Program-made: the position numbers and the translations under genes
From: Streptomyces rapamycinicus NRRL 5491
GTDB lineage: Bacteria; Actinomycetota; Actinomycetes; Streptomycetales; Streptomycetaceae
DNA length: 64,000 bases
Reading direction: 5' to 3'
NCBI RefSeq assembly: GCF_024298965.1
Contig: NZ_CP085193.1
Coordinates: 9,734,001-9,798,000, forward strand
The notes under the pieces: generated by a model
The model's database searches: none
What the model was told of the DNA's origin: nothing
Seen by the model: the letters and a program-made list of their open reading frames with translations, nothing else
In this document: in pieces, positions 18,686-26,685 of the stretch
How positions within the stretch are numbered: the stretch's first letter is position 1
Layout: the number at the start of each line of letters is the position of its first letter

Positions 18686-19750
18686 TCAGGCCCGGCAGCC
18701 GTACACCGTGTGATGGGGCACCGTCCGAACGTACTCCGCGGGGGGCATGGGCATGGTGTGACCGGGCCGTCCCGGACGGTGGTCGAACTCGAAGGCGAGG
18801 GCCCCGAGAGCTTCCTTGTCCGGCGGGTAGATGCGGCGGAGGTTGGCGAGTTGCTCCTCGCGCGTGGAGTCGGGATCGATGCGTGCCGGATCCTCCGCGT
18901 CGAGAAGCTCCTCGAATGAGCCGTACGGGGTGATTCGCCTCGCGACGATGTCGAGTTCCCGCCCGCTGTCCGGCTCGCGGAAGACGATCGTGTCCCCGGT
19001 TTCGACGGCCGCTTTCCCGGGGGTCCCGACGCGTACTTCGATCGTTTTGCGTCCGGACTCCACCTGGGCGTAGTAGCGCTCCCGCAGGGTGAAGTGGTGC
19101 TGCCGTGAGGCGGGCGTCGCGTCTCGGACGCCGGCGGGCGCGTATCGCGTGTGGTCGGCCGATGGCCCGGGCAGTGGTTTGGCCTCCGCCGGCTGAGGGC
19201 CGCGCAGGACCACGAAGGCCAGTCCTTCGGCGTCGTGGCGTTCGACGGTGGACCAGCCGGCCCCGAGTCGGGCAAGTTCGTCCTCGTCGAGCGCGATACC
19301 GCGCCGCTCGGCCGGAGTGTCGGCGGCGAGGGGCGTGATGACCACGATGGCGGCGCCAGGTCGCAGGCGGCTGCCGAGGGCCCGCATGGTTCGGTCGCGG
19401 TGCTTCAGGAAGGGATACACGAACCGGAGGATGATGATGTCGTAGCCGTCGGTGTGCAGAGGTGTCCAGTCGTCGAGCTCGATGTCCAGGCGCAGCCACC
19501 GCGCGGCGTTTTCGTGCTGGGCGGTCGCCTCGGCGAGGGCGTTGTCGGACCAGTCGACGGCGTCGACGTGATAGCCGAGCGAGGACAGGTGGGCCGCGAG
19601 TTCTCCGACCCCGCACCCGACGTCGAGGGCTTTGCCGTCGGCCGGGGCGGGAAAGTGGGTGGCGAGCAGCGACCGCTCACGGTCGCCGAGTTGGCGATAG
19701 CGGCGGCCATCGGCGTAGCCGGTGTTCCATTCGTCCTGTGTGACGGACAC
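18686..19750 (-). CDS. Class I SAM methyltransferase fused to ASCH domain
   Basis: Protein of 354 residues. The N-terminal methyltransferase (about 1-190) shows the SAM-binding motif ALDVGCGVGELAAHL and an acidic strand end VDAVDWS. The C-terminal ASCH domain (about 220-325) begins near HHFTLRERYYAQVESGRKTIEVR and is a beta-barrel fold linked to RNA or modified-base binding. The fusion suggests methylation of an RNA or nucleotide-related substrate (inference). The GTG at 19748-19750 is preferred, with GGAAGGA about 10 bases upstream; the longer open frame has an implausible leader. Confidence 0.85.
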   Translation of the reverse strand: MSVTQDEWNTGYADGRRYRQLGDRERSLLATHFPAPADGKALDVGCGVGELAAHLSSLGYHVDAVDWSDNALAEATAQHENAARWLRLDIELDDWTPLHTDGYDIIILRFVYPFLKHRDRTMRALGSRLRPGAAIVVITPLAADTPAERRGIALDEDELARLGAGWSTVERHDAEGLAFVVLRGPQPAEAKPLPGPSADHTRYAPAGVRDATPASRQHHFTLRERYYAQVESGRKTIEVRVGTPGKAAVETGDTIVFREPDSGRELDIVARRITPYGSFEELLDAEDPARIDPDSTREEQLANLRRIYPPDKEALGALAFEFDHRPGRPGHTMPMPPAEYVRTVPHHTVYGCRA

Positions 19751-19781
19751 GGGGGGCACGTCCTTCCCAAGAGCGACGGGT

Positions 19782-20183
19782 TCACGGCAGAGCCACGGGT
19801 TCACGGCAGTGGCGCGGAGGGGTATGGCGGGACCGGGGCGTTGGCGCCGTGATGGATGGGATTTTCTCCGCGGCGGAACGGGTTGGGAAGCGGGCAGCGA
19901 GCCGCACACCGCCGGATCCGGCAGCCGGGAGCTGGTTGCGCATGGAACGTGCGAGGTCAGCCGGTTCGGTGGTCAGCCAGTCGTAGCCGATCCTGTTCCA
20001 GTAGGAGCACTGGTGTCGCGCCGAGTACACCTCGGAGTCGACGGTCCTGCTGTCGGTCCACACCGCGCCCAGGGCGTACGCCGCGCTGTACGGGCCGTCG
20101 TGGGCACCGTAGGAGTAGCGGGCGAGCACCTCGTCGGCGGGTGGACCGAATTGCCGCCTGATAGGCGTCTTTTCTCTGGTCAC
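19782..20183 (-). CDS. Hypothetical protein, 133 aa
   Basis: Small protein with no domain I recognise. Residues 10-95 look genuinely coding, with ordered aromatic and acidic residues (RYSYGAHDGPYSAAYALGAV, CSYWNRIGYDWLTTEPADL). The C-terminal 35 residues are Arg/Pro-rich and less convincing, so the gene may be frameshifted near its 3' end. It begins with GTG at 20181-20183 and ends 31 bp before the methyltransferase-ASCH start on the same strand, so the two may form an operon. Confidence 0.45.
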   Translation of the reverse strand: MTREKTPIRRQFGPPADEVLARYSYGAHDGPYSAAYALGAVWTDSRTVDSEVYSARHQCSYWNRIGYDWLTTEPADLARSMRNQLPAAGSGGVRLAARFPTRSAAEKIPSITAPTPRSRHTPPRHCREPVALP

Positions 20184-20306
20184 AGTCGTGTTAGCCGGAC
20201 GTTAGCTGGACGGCGATGGTGCGGTAGTGGTGCGGTAGCGGCCCCGGTCAGTGTTGTTGTCGTACCGAGCAGACCACGACACCGACCGCTCTGGGGGGAA
20301 CCCGAA

Positions 20307-21035
20307 ATGCGCTCCAACACCACTGCCCGCATCGCCCGCCGTCGCAGCCTCCGCGTCGCCGCCGCGGTCCTGACCGCGGCTGCCGCCCTGACCCTGACGG
20401 CCTGCAACGGCTCGGACGGTGGCGACAAGAAGTCCGCGGGCCAGGCCGACACGGCCCCGGCCGGGTCGGGCGGCTCCTCGGGCTCCTCCGACGGTGCGCA
20501 GGGTTCCGACGCCAAGGCCAAGGGGGGCTCGGAGGCGGGCGCCGCGCAGGATCAGCCGGGCGGTGGGCAGGCCGCCACCGAAGGCGGCGGCAGGGCGCAC
20601 GCGGGCGTCGAGCGCTGCCGCACCGAAAACCTGGAAGCCGCCTTCGCCACGGGTGAGGACGCGCTCCCCGACCGGGGCGGGGAGGGCACGACGACCGCCA
20701 GCATCGTCCTGATGAACAAGGGCTCCTACTCCTGCAAGCTCGGCGGCTTCCCCGGTGTGGACCTGACCTCGATCAACGGTGGCGAGCGCTGGTCCCTGGC
20801 CCGCTCCTCGCAGAAGTGGAGCTCGGTGGAGGTGGAGGCCGGACAGAGCACCGAGTTCACCCTCAACCTCGCCTTCACCAAGGAGGACGAGGGCTTCTAC
20901 CAGCCGGCCTGGGTCGAGATCACCCCGCCCAACGAGACCAAGGCACTCAAGATCGAGTGGCCCTGGGAGACCGACACCCTCGTCGACCAGCGCAGCGCCA
21001 CCCACCCCGGCACCTTCGTCAACCCCATCGGCTGA
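20307..21035 (+). CDS. Secreted lipoprotein, DUF4232-like
   Basis: Protein of 242 residues with a signal peptide (RRRSLRVAAAVLTAAAALTL) and a lipobox LTAC, placing it as a lipoprotein on the outer face of the membrane. A Gly/Ser/Ala-rich low-complexity linker (about 36-95) leads to a C-terminal domain (about 105-240) with a CRTENL...YSCKLGGFPG cysteine pair, matching the DUF4232 pattern common in Streptomyces. The ATG at 20307 follows GGGGGGAA. Molecular function is unknown. Confidence 0.9.
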   Translation: MRSNTTARIARRRSLRVAAAVLTAAAALTLTACNGSDGGDKKSAGQADTAPAGSGGSSGSSDGAQGSDAKAKGGSEAGAAQDQPGGGQAATEGGGRAHAGVERCRTENLEAAFATGEDALPDRGGEGTTTASIVLMNKGSYSCKLGGFPGVDLTSINGGERWSLARSSQKWSSVEVEAGQSTEFTLNLAFTKEDEGFYQPAWVEITPPNETKALKIEWPWETDTLVDQRSATHPGTFVNPIG

Positions 21036-21052
21036 CCGAAGGCCCACTGCCC

Positions 21053-21086
21053 CGCTGCCCTGGTGCGTGACGGCACCAGGGCAGCG
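21053..21086 (+). terminator. Strong rho-independent-type terminator
   Basis: A 14-bp perfect stem (CGCTGCCCTGGTGC / GCACCAGGGCAGCG) with a 6-nt loop lies 17 bp after the lipoprotein stop. It is followed by gacttttcc, a short T-run. Confidence 0.85.
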
Positions 21087-21151
21087 GACTTTTCCGCTCC
21101 ACCGCCCGCGCCCCCTTCGTGATCGCTGCCGACCCGCTGGGGCGGCGAGTG

Positions 21152-21382
21152 TCATCGCCCGGCCTCACGCCGGGCGAGCTCCTTGAGCTCCATGCGTGCG
21201 GCGGGTGTGCCCGACGGTCCGCACCAGTAGGGGTGTCCGGCGATCTGTTTCGACAGCTGCTGCAGGCGTCGACGGTCCGTGGTGGTGCCGGCCGTCGGGC
21301 CGGATTCGGCGAGCTGCCAGTACGTGCGGTACCAGGCGGTCTGCGCCTCCACGAGGTCGAGGGGGAACTCATGCTGGGCCAT
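21152..21382 (-). CDS. Small conserved-looking hypothetical protein
   Basis: Protein of 76 residues (MAQHEFPLDLVEAQTAWY...). It is helical, with many charged residues and a Trp-rich start, and has no signal peptide. The composition and start (ATG with GTGAAG upstream) look coding. The pattern LVEAQTAWYRTYWQLA is familiar from short actinobacterial proteins of unknown role. It is convergent with the lipoprotein gene across the terminator. Confidence 0.65.
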   Translation of the reverse strand: MAQHEFPLDLVEAQTAWYRTYWQLAESGPTAGTTTDRRRLQQLSKQIAGHPYWCGPSGTPAARMELKELARREAGR

Positions 21383-21551
21383 GCTTCACATTAGATCGCA
21401 TGTTCGATTTTCAGGGCAACCACCATGCCGCGAGCCACGGGACTAGCGCCATCCGGTATCCACCAGGGGTTCCAACAACGCCCGCAGTAAGAGTGAATCG
21501 CTCGGCGGCGGGGGCATAGGTTGAGACGTCCACGACCTGGGAGGGGGCCCG

Positions 21552-22082
21552 ATGAGGCGTACGGAAGCGGCCAAGCGGCTGGGGAGGTTCGTACGGGAGC
21601 ACCGTACCGATGGCGCGCGACGCCTGCGGCAGGCTGGTATCTGGCTGCTGGCCGGGGCTGTGGGCACGGCCTTCGGGGTGCCGGTGGCGATCGCGTCGGT
21701 GGGCACCACCGATGGGGCCCCGGGGCTGGCGGGACTGCTGCTCGGGGTCGGCCTGGTGGGGTGGGGTCTGGGGATCTGGCGCCTGACGCAGGCGTTCCGT
21801 ACCCGGGAGCAGTGCTTCGACATTCATGAGCGGGGCTTCACCCACCGGGTGGCGGGCACCGCCACCGTGATCCCCTGGGAGGACGTCGCGCGGGTGAGTA
21901 CCAGCGGCGGTGACGGCCGGCCGCTCGCCGACGCCCGGGGCATGGGCTCCACGTGCGAGATCCGGCTGCACAGCGGACGCCGGATCCGCGTCGATGCCTT
22001 CACCGAGGACATCCGGGGCCTGGCGACGGTCGTTCATCGTGCGGTTCACCTCGGGCAGTTCCCCCAGGGCCGGAGACGCTGA
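21552..22082 (+). CDS. Membrane protein with PH-like cytosolic domain
   Basis: Protein of 176 residues. A basic N-terminus (1-26) precedes two hydrophobic segments at about 28-50 and 57-76. A soluble domain of about 100 residues follows, with an alternating strand pattern (CFDIHERGFTHRV...VIPWEDVARVS...IRLHSGRRIRVDAF) resembling bacterial PH-like domains. The ATG follows GGAGGGGG. The role is unknown; membrane-associated sensing or scaffolding is possible. Confidence 0.75.
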   Translation: MRRTEAAKRLGRFVREHRTDGARRLRQAGIWLLAGAVGTAFGVPVAIASVGTTDGAPGLAGLLLGVGLVGWGLGIWRLTQAFRTREQCFDIHERGFTHRVAGTATVIPWEDVARVSTSGGDGRPLADARGMGSTCEIRLHSGRRIRVDAFTEDIRGLATVVHRAVHLGQFPQGRRR

Positions 22083-22163
22083 CCGGCCGCGAAGGACCGA
22101 ATCCGGACCAGTGGAGTGAGCCCCGCTAATGGAGTGAGCCCCGCCCCGGCGCGCACCGAATCC

Positions 22164-22195
22164 GTCAGGCCCCGCCAGGGATGGTGGGGCCTGAC
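22164..22195 (+). terminator. Hairpin terminator
   Basis: GTCAGGCCCCGCC pairs with GGTGGGGCCTGAC (12 of 13 positions) around a 6-nt loop, about 80 bp after the membrane-protein stop. Just upstream, TGGAGTGAGCCCCGC occurs twice in tandem, at 22112-22126 and 22130-22144. Confidence 0.65.
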
Positions 22196-22306
22196 GTGTG
22201 TCAGGGGTCGGATGGGGCGTGTCGCCCGCCGACCGTGCGGGGATCATGCGGATCGATCGCGCCGTGCGGCCGATGAGCTTTTCCGGGCCCCGGTCGGCAG
22301 GGCGGG

Positions 22307-23140
22307 TCAGCGCAGTCCGGCGAAGAGATCGTTCTCGGGTACGGCGGCGCTGGTGGCGTCCTTGACGCGTACGTAGGTCTCCATGCCCATCAACTCGCCG
22401 AACCTCTCCTTGCCCATCTTGAGGAAGAAGATGTTCTCGCCCTGGCTGGCGTGCGCGGCCAGCGCGTCGAACTTCTGACCGCTGAACGCGGTGGTGTCCA
22501 CCCACGTGGTGATCTCGTCGTCGGGGAGGCCGATCTCGGCCATCGCGGCGGCCTCGGCAGGATCCGGCTCCGGCATGTCCTCATGGAACTCGCGCATGAT
22601 CTCGCCGAACCGCTTCATCGTCGAGTGGGGCATCGTCGTCCAGTACACCTTCGGTGTCAGCGTGGTCATCTCCAGCGCCGCCATCGTGATGCGGTTGGCC
22701 TGGATGTGGTCGGGGTGGCCGTAGAAGCCGTTCTCGTCGTAGGTGACGACCACATCGGGTCGGTAGTGCCGCATGAGTTCCGCGAGTCGGGCGGCGCCTT
22801 CCTCCACGGGGGTCTGCCAGAAGGATCCGGGGGCGTCGTTGCTCGGCCAGCCCGTCATCCCGGAGTCGGCATAGTCCAGCATTTCCAGATCGCTGATCTT
22901 GAGGACGTCACAGCTCGCCTTGAGTTCTTGACGGCGCATCGAGGCGACGGCCACCGGATCGTGCCCGGGATCGCCCGGTTTGACACCCCCCGGTCCGTCA
23001 CCGCAACCGCCGTCGGTACAGGTTACGAGAACCGTCCGGATGCCCTCCGCCGCGTACCGCGCGAGGATTCCTCCGGTTCCGGTGGCCTCGTCGTCGGGAT
23101 GGGCGTGTACCGCCATGAGCGTCAAGGGCCGGTCAGTCAT
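22307..23140 (-). CDS. PIG-L family deacetylase
   Basis: Zinc hydrolase of 277 residues in the PIG-L/LmbE superfamily, which includes the mycothiol enzymes MshB and Mca. The N-terminal metal motif AHPDDEATG (His14, Asp16, Asp17) and a later GHPDHIQAN motif (third metal ligand) are both intact. The ATG at 23138-23140 has AGGAGG eight bases upstream. It probably deacetylates or cleaves an N-acyl sugar or conjugate. The sequence after the metal motif differs from typical Mca, so the substrate is left open. Confidence 0.92.
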   Translation of the reverse strand: MTDRPLTLMAVHAHPDDEATGTGGILARYAAEGIRTVLVTCTDGGCGDGPGGVKPGDPGHDPVAVASMRRQELKASCDVLKISDLEMLDYADSGMTGWPSNDAPGSFWQTPVEEGAARLAELMRHYRPDVVVTYDENGFYGHPDHIQANRITMAALEMTTLTPKVYWTTMPHSTMKRFGEIMREFHEDMPEPDPAEAAAMAEIGLPDDEITTWVDTTAFSGQKFDALAAHASQGENIFFLKMGKERFGELMGMETYVRVKDATSAAVPENDLFAGLR

Positions 23141-23500
23141 GAAACAGTCCTCCTGCGGAAATATGTCTTGATCCAAGTGCGCGGCGGGCGTACCGCGATC
23201 CTGGGGCCCGGATCCCCGGCGGGGCGGACGACCTTGTCGTGTCCGCGTTCCCCGCCGTACGGCGCCGGTCCCTCGGTCGATGCAACCGCGCCGCCGGGAC
23301 GGCTGTTCCCTGCGCGGTTGTCAGGCCGGCTGAGACCGCCGGTGGCCGGCGTTCTCAAACGGCCTGGCTCACGCGGAGGTCTCGGGGGATGCGAAGGAAC
23401 GCTGGGCGTTCTGCACCGGCCAGTGGGACATCGTGCGCTCGATGCGACCGACAGCCCACTGAACCAAACGAGACGATCTCTTGATGCCGTTGCGGTACTA
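23141..23500. other. Intergenic region, no gene seen
   Basis: About 360 bp between the PIG-L gene and the IS remnant. Short open frames exist but lack starts with Shine-Dalgarno sites or recognisable motifs. The promoter of the PIG-L gene should lie at the left end. Confidence 0.4.
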
Positions 23501-24328
23501 GGGCCTGTTCTGAGTTGAGATCACGGGATCGGTCATTCCCGCTTCAGGAGGGTGCTGGCTGCGGTAGAGCGGTCGCGTGACTCGTGGTGATCTGACCGAT
23601 GCCGAGTGGGAGTTGGTCGAGCCGCACCTGCGGATGGGGGCGTTCGGATCGATCCCTGACCGGCGCAGCTACTTCAACGCGGTGAGGTGGCGGTTCCGTA
23701 CCGGCAGTCCCTGGCGGGATGTGCCGGCAAGCTACGGCTCCTGGTCGACGATCTACGACCGGTTCCGGATGTGGGCGCGTGACGAGGTCTTCCAGACCCT
23801 CATGGACGCGGTGATCGCCGAGGCAGCCGCCCGCGATGATGTCGATCTCAGCCTGGTCAGCGTCGACTCGACCGTTGCCCGCGCGCATCACCACGCGGCG
23901 GGCATGGTCGTCGACCCGGAGCTCCTTGAGGACCTGGAGAAGGCCGTGGCGGAGGAAAAGGGGCTGCAGCAAAGGGGCAAAACGACCTCGCAGGAGAGGG
24001 ATCCGCGGACATGGAGGATCCCGAGCGGGAACAGTGCCGCGCCGTGCGCCGACGACGCAGGGCCCGGCTGCGGGCCGCCGAACTGGGGCGCTCCCGGGGC
24101 GGGCTCACCAGCAAGGTCCACCTCGCCGTTGAGTGGCGCTGCCGTCCCCTGTCCATCATCATCACCCCCGGTCAGGCCGCGGACAGCCCGCGCTTCATCC
24201 CCGTCCTGAAGAAGATCAAGGTCCGCGGCCGGGTCGGTCGTCCCAGGACCAGGCCGGACGCAGTGGCCGGCGACAAGGCTTACCCGCAAGAAGAAGGGAC
24301 ACTCCGGCGGCCGCCCGGTCAGCCCTGG
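23501..24328 (+). mobile_element. Decayed IS5-family insertion sequence (IS427-like)
   Basis: The likely left end is at about 23501 (GGGCCTGTTCTGAG), directly after CTA, consistent with the TA/CTAG-type targets of IS427-group elements. The right end and terminal repeat are missing: recognisable transposase sequence stops at GGRPV near 24325, and TetR-coding sequence begins at once. The element therefore cannot move by itself. Confidence 0.75.
23577..24328 (+). pseudogene. IS5-family transposase, frameshifted and truncated
   Basis: The first frame encodes the N-terminal part (MTRGDLTDAEWELVEPHL ... SWSTIYDRFRMWA) and the first catalytic Asp in SVDSTVARAHHHAAG. A -1 frame change near 23960-24020 leads to GRSRGGLTSKVHLAVEWRCR and the second Asp region AVAGDKAY (about 24264-24287). 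Two-frame organisation with programmed -1 shifting is normal for many IS5-family elements. Beyond that, a stretch is deleted: DKAY is followed in another frame by TRKKKGHSGGRPV, which normally lies further downstream. The catalytic Glu region is absent, so the enzyme is dead. Confidence 0.8.
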
Positions 24329-24972
24329 CCGCGGCCGAAGAGGTATTCGGCGGGTCGGGCAAAGCCGGTTCGACCGAGGAGGTGGCGCGCCGGGCCGGCG
24401 TCGGGATCGGCACCGTGTTCCGGCACTTCCCGACCAAGCAGCTGCTGGTCGAGGCCACGGTCGTGCGGCACCTCACCCTGCTCACCGACACAGCGCGGGC
24501 GCGAGGCGAGGGCGGCGAGGCCGGGGCGGCCTTCCGGATGACGTTCCGGGAGATGGTCTCGGGCGCACCGGCGAAGCTCGCGCTCGTCGCGCTGCTGGAG
24601 GAGTCCGCTTGTCCGGCGGGCGCCACTGATGAGGTGGAGGCCGCGGCCACTGTGCTGCGGGACGCCGTCGAGGTGTTGTTGTCCCGGGGCCAAGAAGCCG
24701 GTGAGGTGCGCGCGGACGCGACGGTGGACGAGGTCTACGTGCTGATCAGGGCGCTGGCCAACGCACGGGGTGACCGGGCCGTCGTGGACAGGGCGGTCGA
24801 CATGGTGCTGGACGGACTGTCGCCGCGGCGTTCCGAGCAGCCACCCCGCGGCCTACGCTCGTTGCCGGGCCGGACCGTAGGAAAGGCTGGGTGCAACAAC
24901 CATGCGGGCCCTGAGGAAGGGGGCCTGACAGGCCCGACATGGGGCGCGCTCCCTCAGGTGTGGATGCCGTGA
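24329..24972 (+). pseudogene. TetR-family regulator lacking its N-terminus
   Basis: From about 24329 the frame reads ALAAAEEVF...STEEVARRAGVGIGTVFRHF, a clear TetR HTH, then a standard all-helical ligand domain to about DMVLDGL near 24825. The usual first 15-25 residues and start codon are replaced by the IS remnant, with no Shine-Dalgarno and no start between the junction and the HTH. The frame also runs about 45 residues past the normal TetR end. It may survive as a chimeric product started inside the IS sequence, but is most simply a pseudogene. Confidence 0.75.
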
Positions 24973-24975
24973 CGG

Positions 24976-26529
24976 CTACCGCTCTTCGTCCCCGGTCGAT
25001 CGGCGCCGTAACCTCTGCCATATCCGGTGCAGGGACGCGCCGAGAGGCGGGTGGTGGAAGTGCACTCCGCCGGAGATGTCGCCGGCCTGGACGGTGGGGC
25101 TGTGGCAAGTGCCGCCGGAGATGGTGTTCGCGCTGTTTGTCGCCTTGCTCGCCGCTTGTTGTGAGGGCCCAGCCTCCGGCAGTGGCCGGATATCCAGAAG
25201 ACGGTATCCCTCAAGGCCGCCGCTTCCCTGATGGGTTTCGGTCACCGTCGCGCCCATGAGACGTCGTGCCGCCTTCTGGGTGGCTGCCGCGATGCTGTCT
25301 TCCGCCTCAATCTGCGAGGTGATGCGGTCGAGGTCGCCGCGGACCGTATCAAGCCGGTTGCGTGTGTCGCGTAGCCGGTCGCGCACTTCGCGGAGTTGTT
25401 GGAGTTTCGTGTCTCGCTCGGCGAGAGCCTTCTCCTTACGATCCGCGAGTAACCGGATGGCGCTCGCGAGGGGGTCCTCCGATCTGAGGGACCAGTGAAA
25501 GCCCACGCCGAGGGCTTCGTTCGTTGCGTCGAGGACCTTGACCACCTTGGTGGACAGGCGGCGCCAGTCGTACTGGCGGTGCGTGGCGCGCACATGCCGG
25601 GCCATGGCGAGGAGGTGCCGTATGGACTCGTCGACGGTTCCCGAGGAGAGCAGCTCGGCCAATCTCGTCCGCCAGTTGCCGACCAGTTCGGGATCGGCGG
25701 CGGATACCATCTCCAGATGCCTGGCCAAGCCCTCGTAATGGGCGTGGAGTTCGGGACTCATGTGCGTGTCGAGACGGTCCTTCAACCCGGCCTGGAACTT
25801 TTCCAGGGCCTTCGTGCCGTCATTTTCACGGCCGCTGGCATCCCGTTCGAGCCACTTCGCCTCCCATCCCAGCCGTTCCGCCTCACGTTCAAGCTGCTTT
25901 CCCTCTTTGCGGAGTTCAGCCGCGCGGCGGGAGTGGCCGAGCTCCCCGGCGATCCGTTTGCACAGACGGTAAAGGCTGAAGTCGGGACGCTCCGGCTCCG
26001 GCCAGCGTACGAGTACCGCCGTGCGCTCGATGAAGTCGAGGAACAGGACACCGGGCAGCCACGACTCCGGTACCTCGAAGTACGCGGCACACCGGGACAC
26101 CGCCTCGGTCCACGCGGCATGGTGCTCTTTGGGCGTATGCGGGGTCTCCGCGAAGAAATCGCCCGAGACCAGTGTCTCGGAGGCCGAATGGAGGGAATCG
26201 ACAAACCGCCAGGCGAAGTTGTCCCCGACGTAGCAGAGCGGCTGGACGCTCAAGCCGTACAGGCTCGCCATCTCATCCACGTAGCTGTCGCTCACGAGAT
26301 TGAGCTGGTGGACATCGCCCAATCGCCTTTCCGGGTCCGGGCAGAGGACGGCGAGAAGCTGCCCGGTGACATCGTGGAGGCTCGTCCAGTCCTCCGTCAG
26401 CTCCCAGTGCAGTGTCCGCGCGTCCGCGGTGCGCGCCAGGACGACCACCATACCGGTGAAGTGCGCGTTCTCCGCGGCCCGGACAACGTGCGGAAGCAGG
26501 GCGGGAATCGAGGCGGGCGCCGAGAACAT
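24976..26529 (-). CDS. Uncharacterised coiled-coil protein with C-terminal RHIM-like motif
   Basis: Protein of 517 residues that I do not recognise as a whole. The N-terminal 170 residues look like an alpha/beta globular domain. Charged helical stretches follow (about 185-230 and 380-435, with RDRLRDTRNRLDTVRGDL), suggesting coiled coils. Near the C-terminus (about 468-495) is an N-x-ISGG ... TVQAGDISGGVHFH segment, resembling RHIM-like amyloid signalling motifs described next to bacterial NLR proteins. A basic tail ends the protein. The ATG at 26527-26529 has GGAGG five bases upstream. It is divergent from a lipoprotein gene. Assignment as a signalling or effector protein is inference. Confidence 0.75.
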   Translation of the reverse strand: MFSAPASIPALLPHVVRAAENAHFTGMVVVLARTADARTLHWELTEDWTSLHDVTGQLLAVLCPDPERRLGDVHQLNLVSDSYVDEMASLYGLSVQPLCYVGDNFAWRFVDSLHSASETLVSGDFFAETPHTPKEHHAAWTEAVSRCAAYFEVPESWLPGVLFLDFIERTAVLVRWPEPERPDFSLYRLCKRIAGELGHSRRAAELRKEGKQLEREAERLGWEAKWLERDASGRENDGTKALEKFQAGLKDRLDTHMSPELHAHYEGLARHLEMVSAADPELVGNWRTRLAELLSSGTVDESIRHLLAMARHVRATHRQYDWRRLSTKVVKVLDATNEALGVGFHWSLRSEDPLASAIRLLADRKEKALAERDTKLQQLREVRDRLRDTRNRLDTVRGDLDRITSQIEAEDSIAAATQKAARRLMGATVTETHQGSGGLEGYRLLDIRPLPEAGPSQQAASKATNSANTISGGTCHSPTVQAGDISGGVHFHHPPLGASLHRIWQRLRRRSTGDEER

Positions 26530-26685
26530 GGAGCCTCCGCTGGACGTGAATGCCCGTGGGTGAACCAGGATCCTACCCAAGTCGGGCCCTGGCCCACTGC
26601 CCGAACGACGCGGACACCTGCTCCTGTCGGCACCGTCCCGGTAGTCGGTACGGTGGGTGGCTTCCAAACCGATGGGGGAGTTGAC

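Noticed and set aside
19751..19909. N-terminal extension of the methyltransferase-ASCH gene
   Set aside because: Pro/Arg-rich, overlaps the upstream small gene, and a GTG with a Shine-Dalgarno lies at the domain start.
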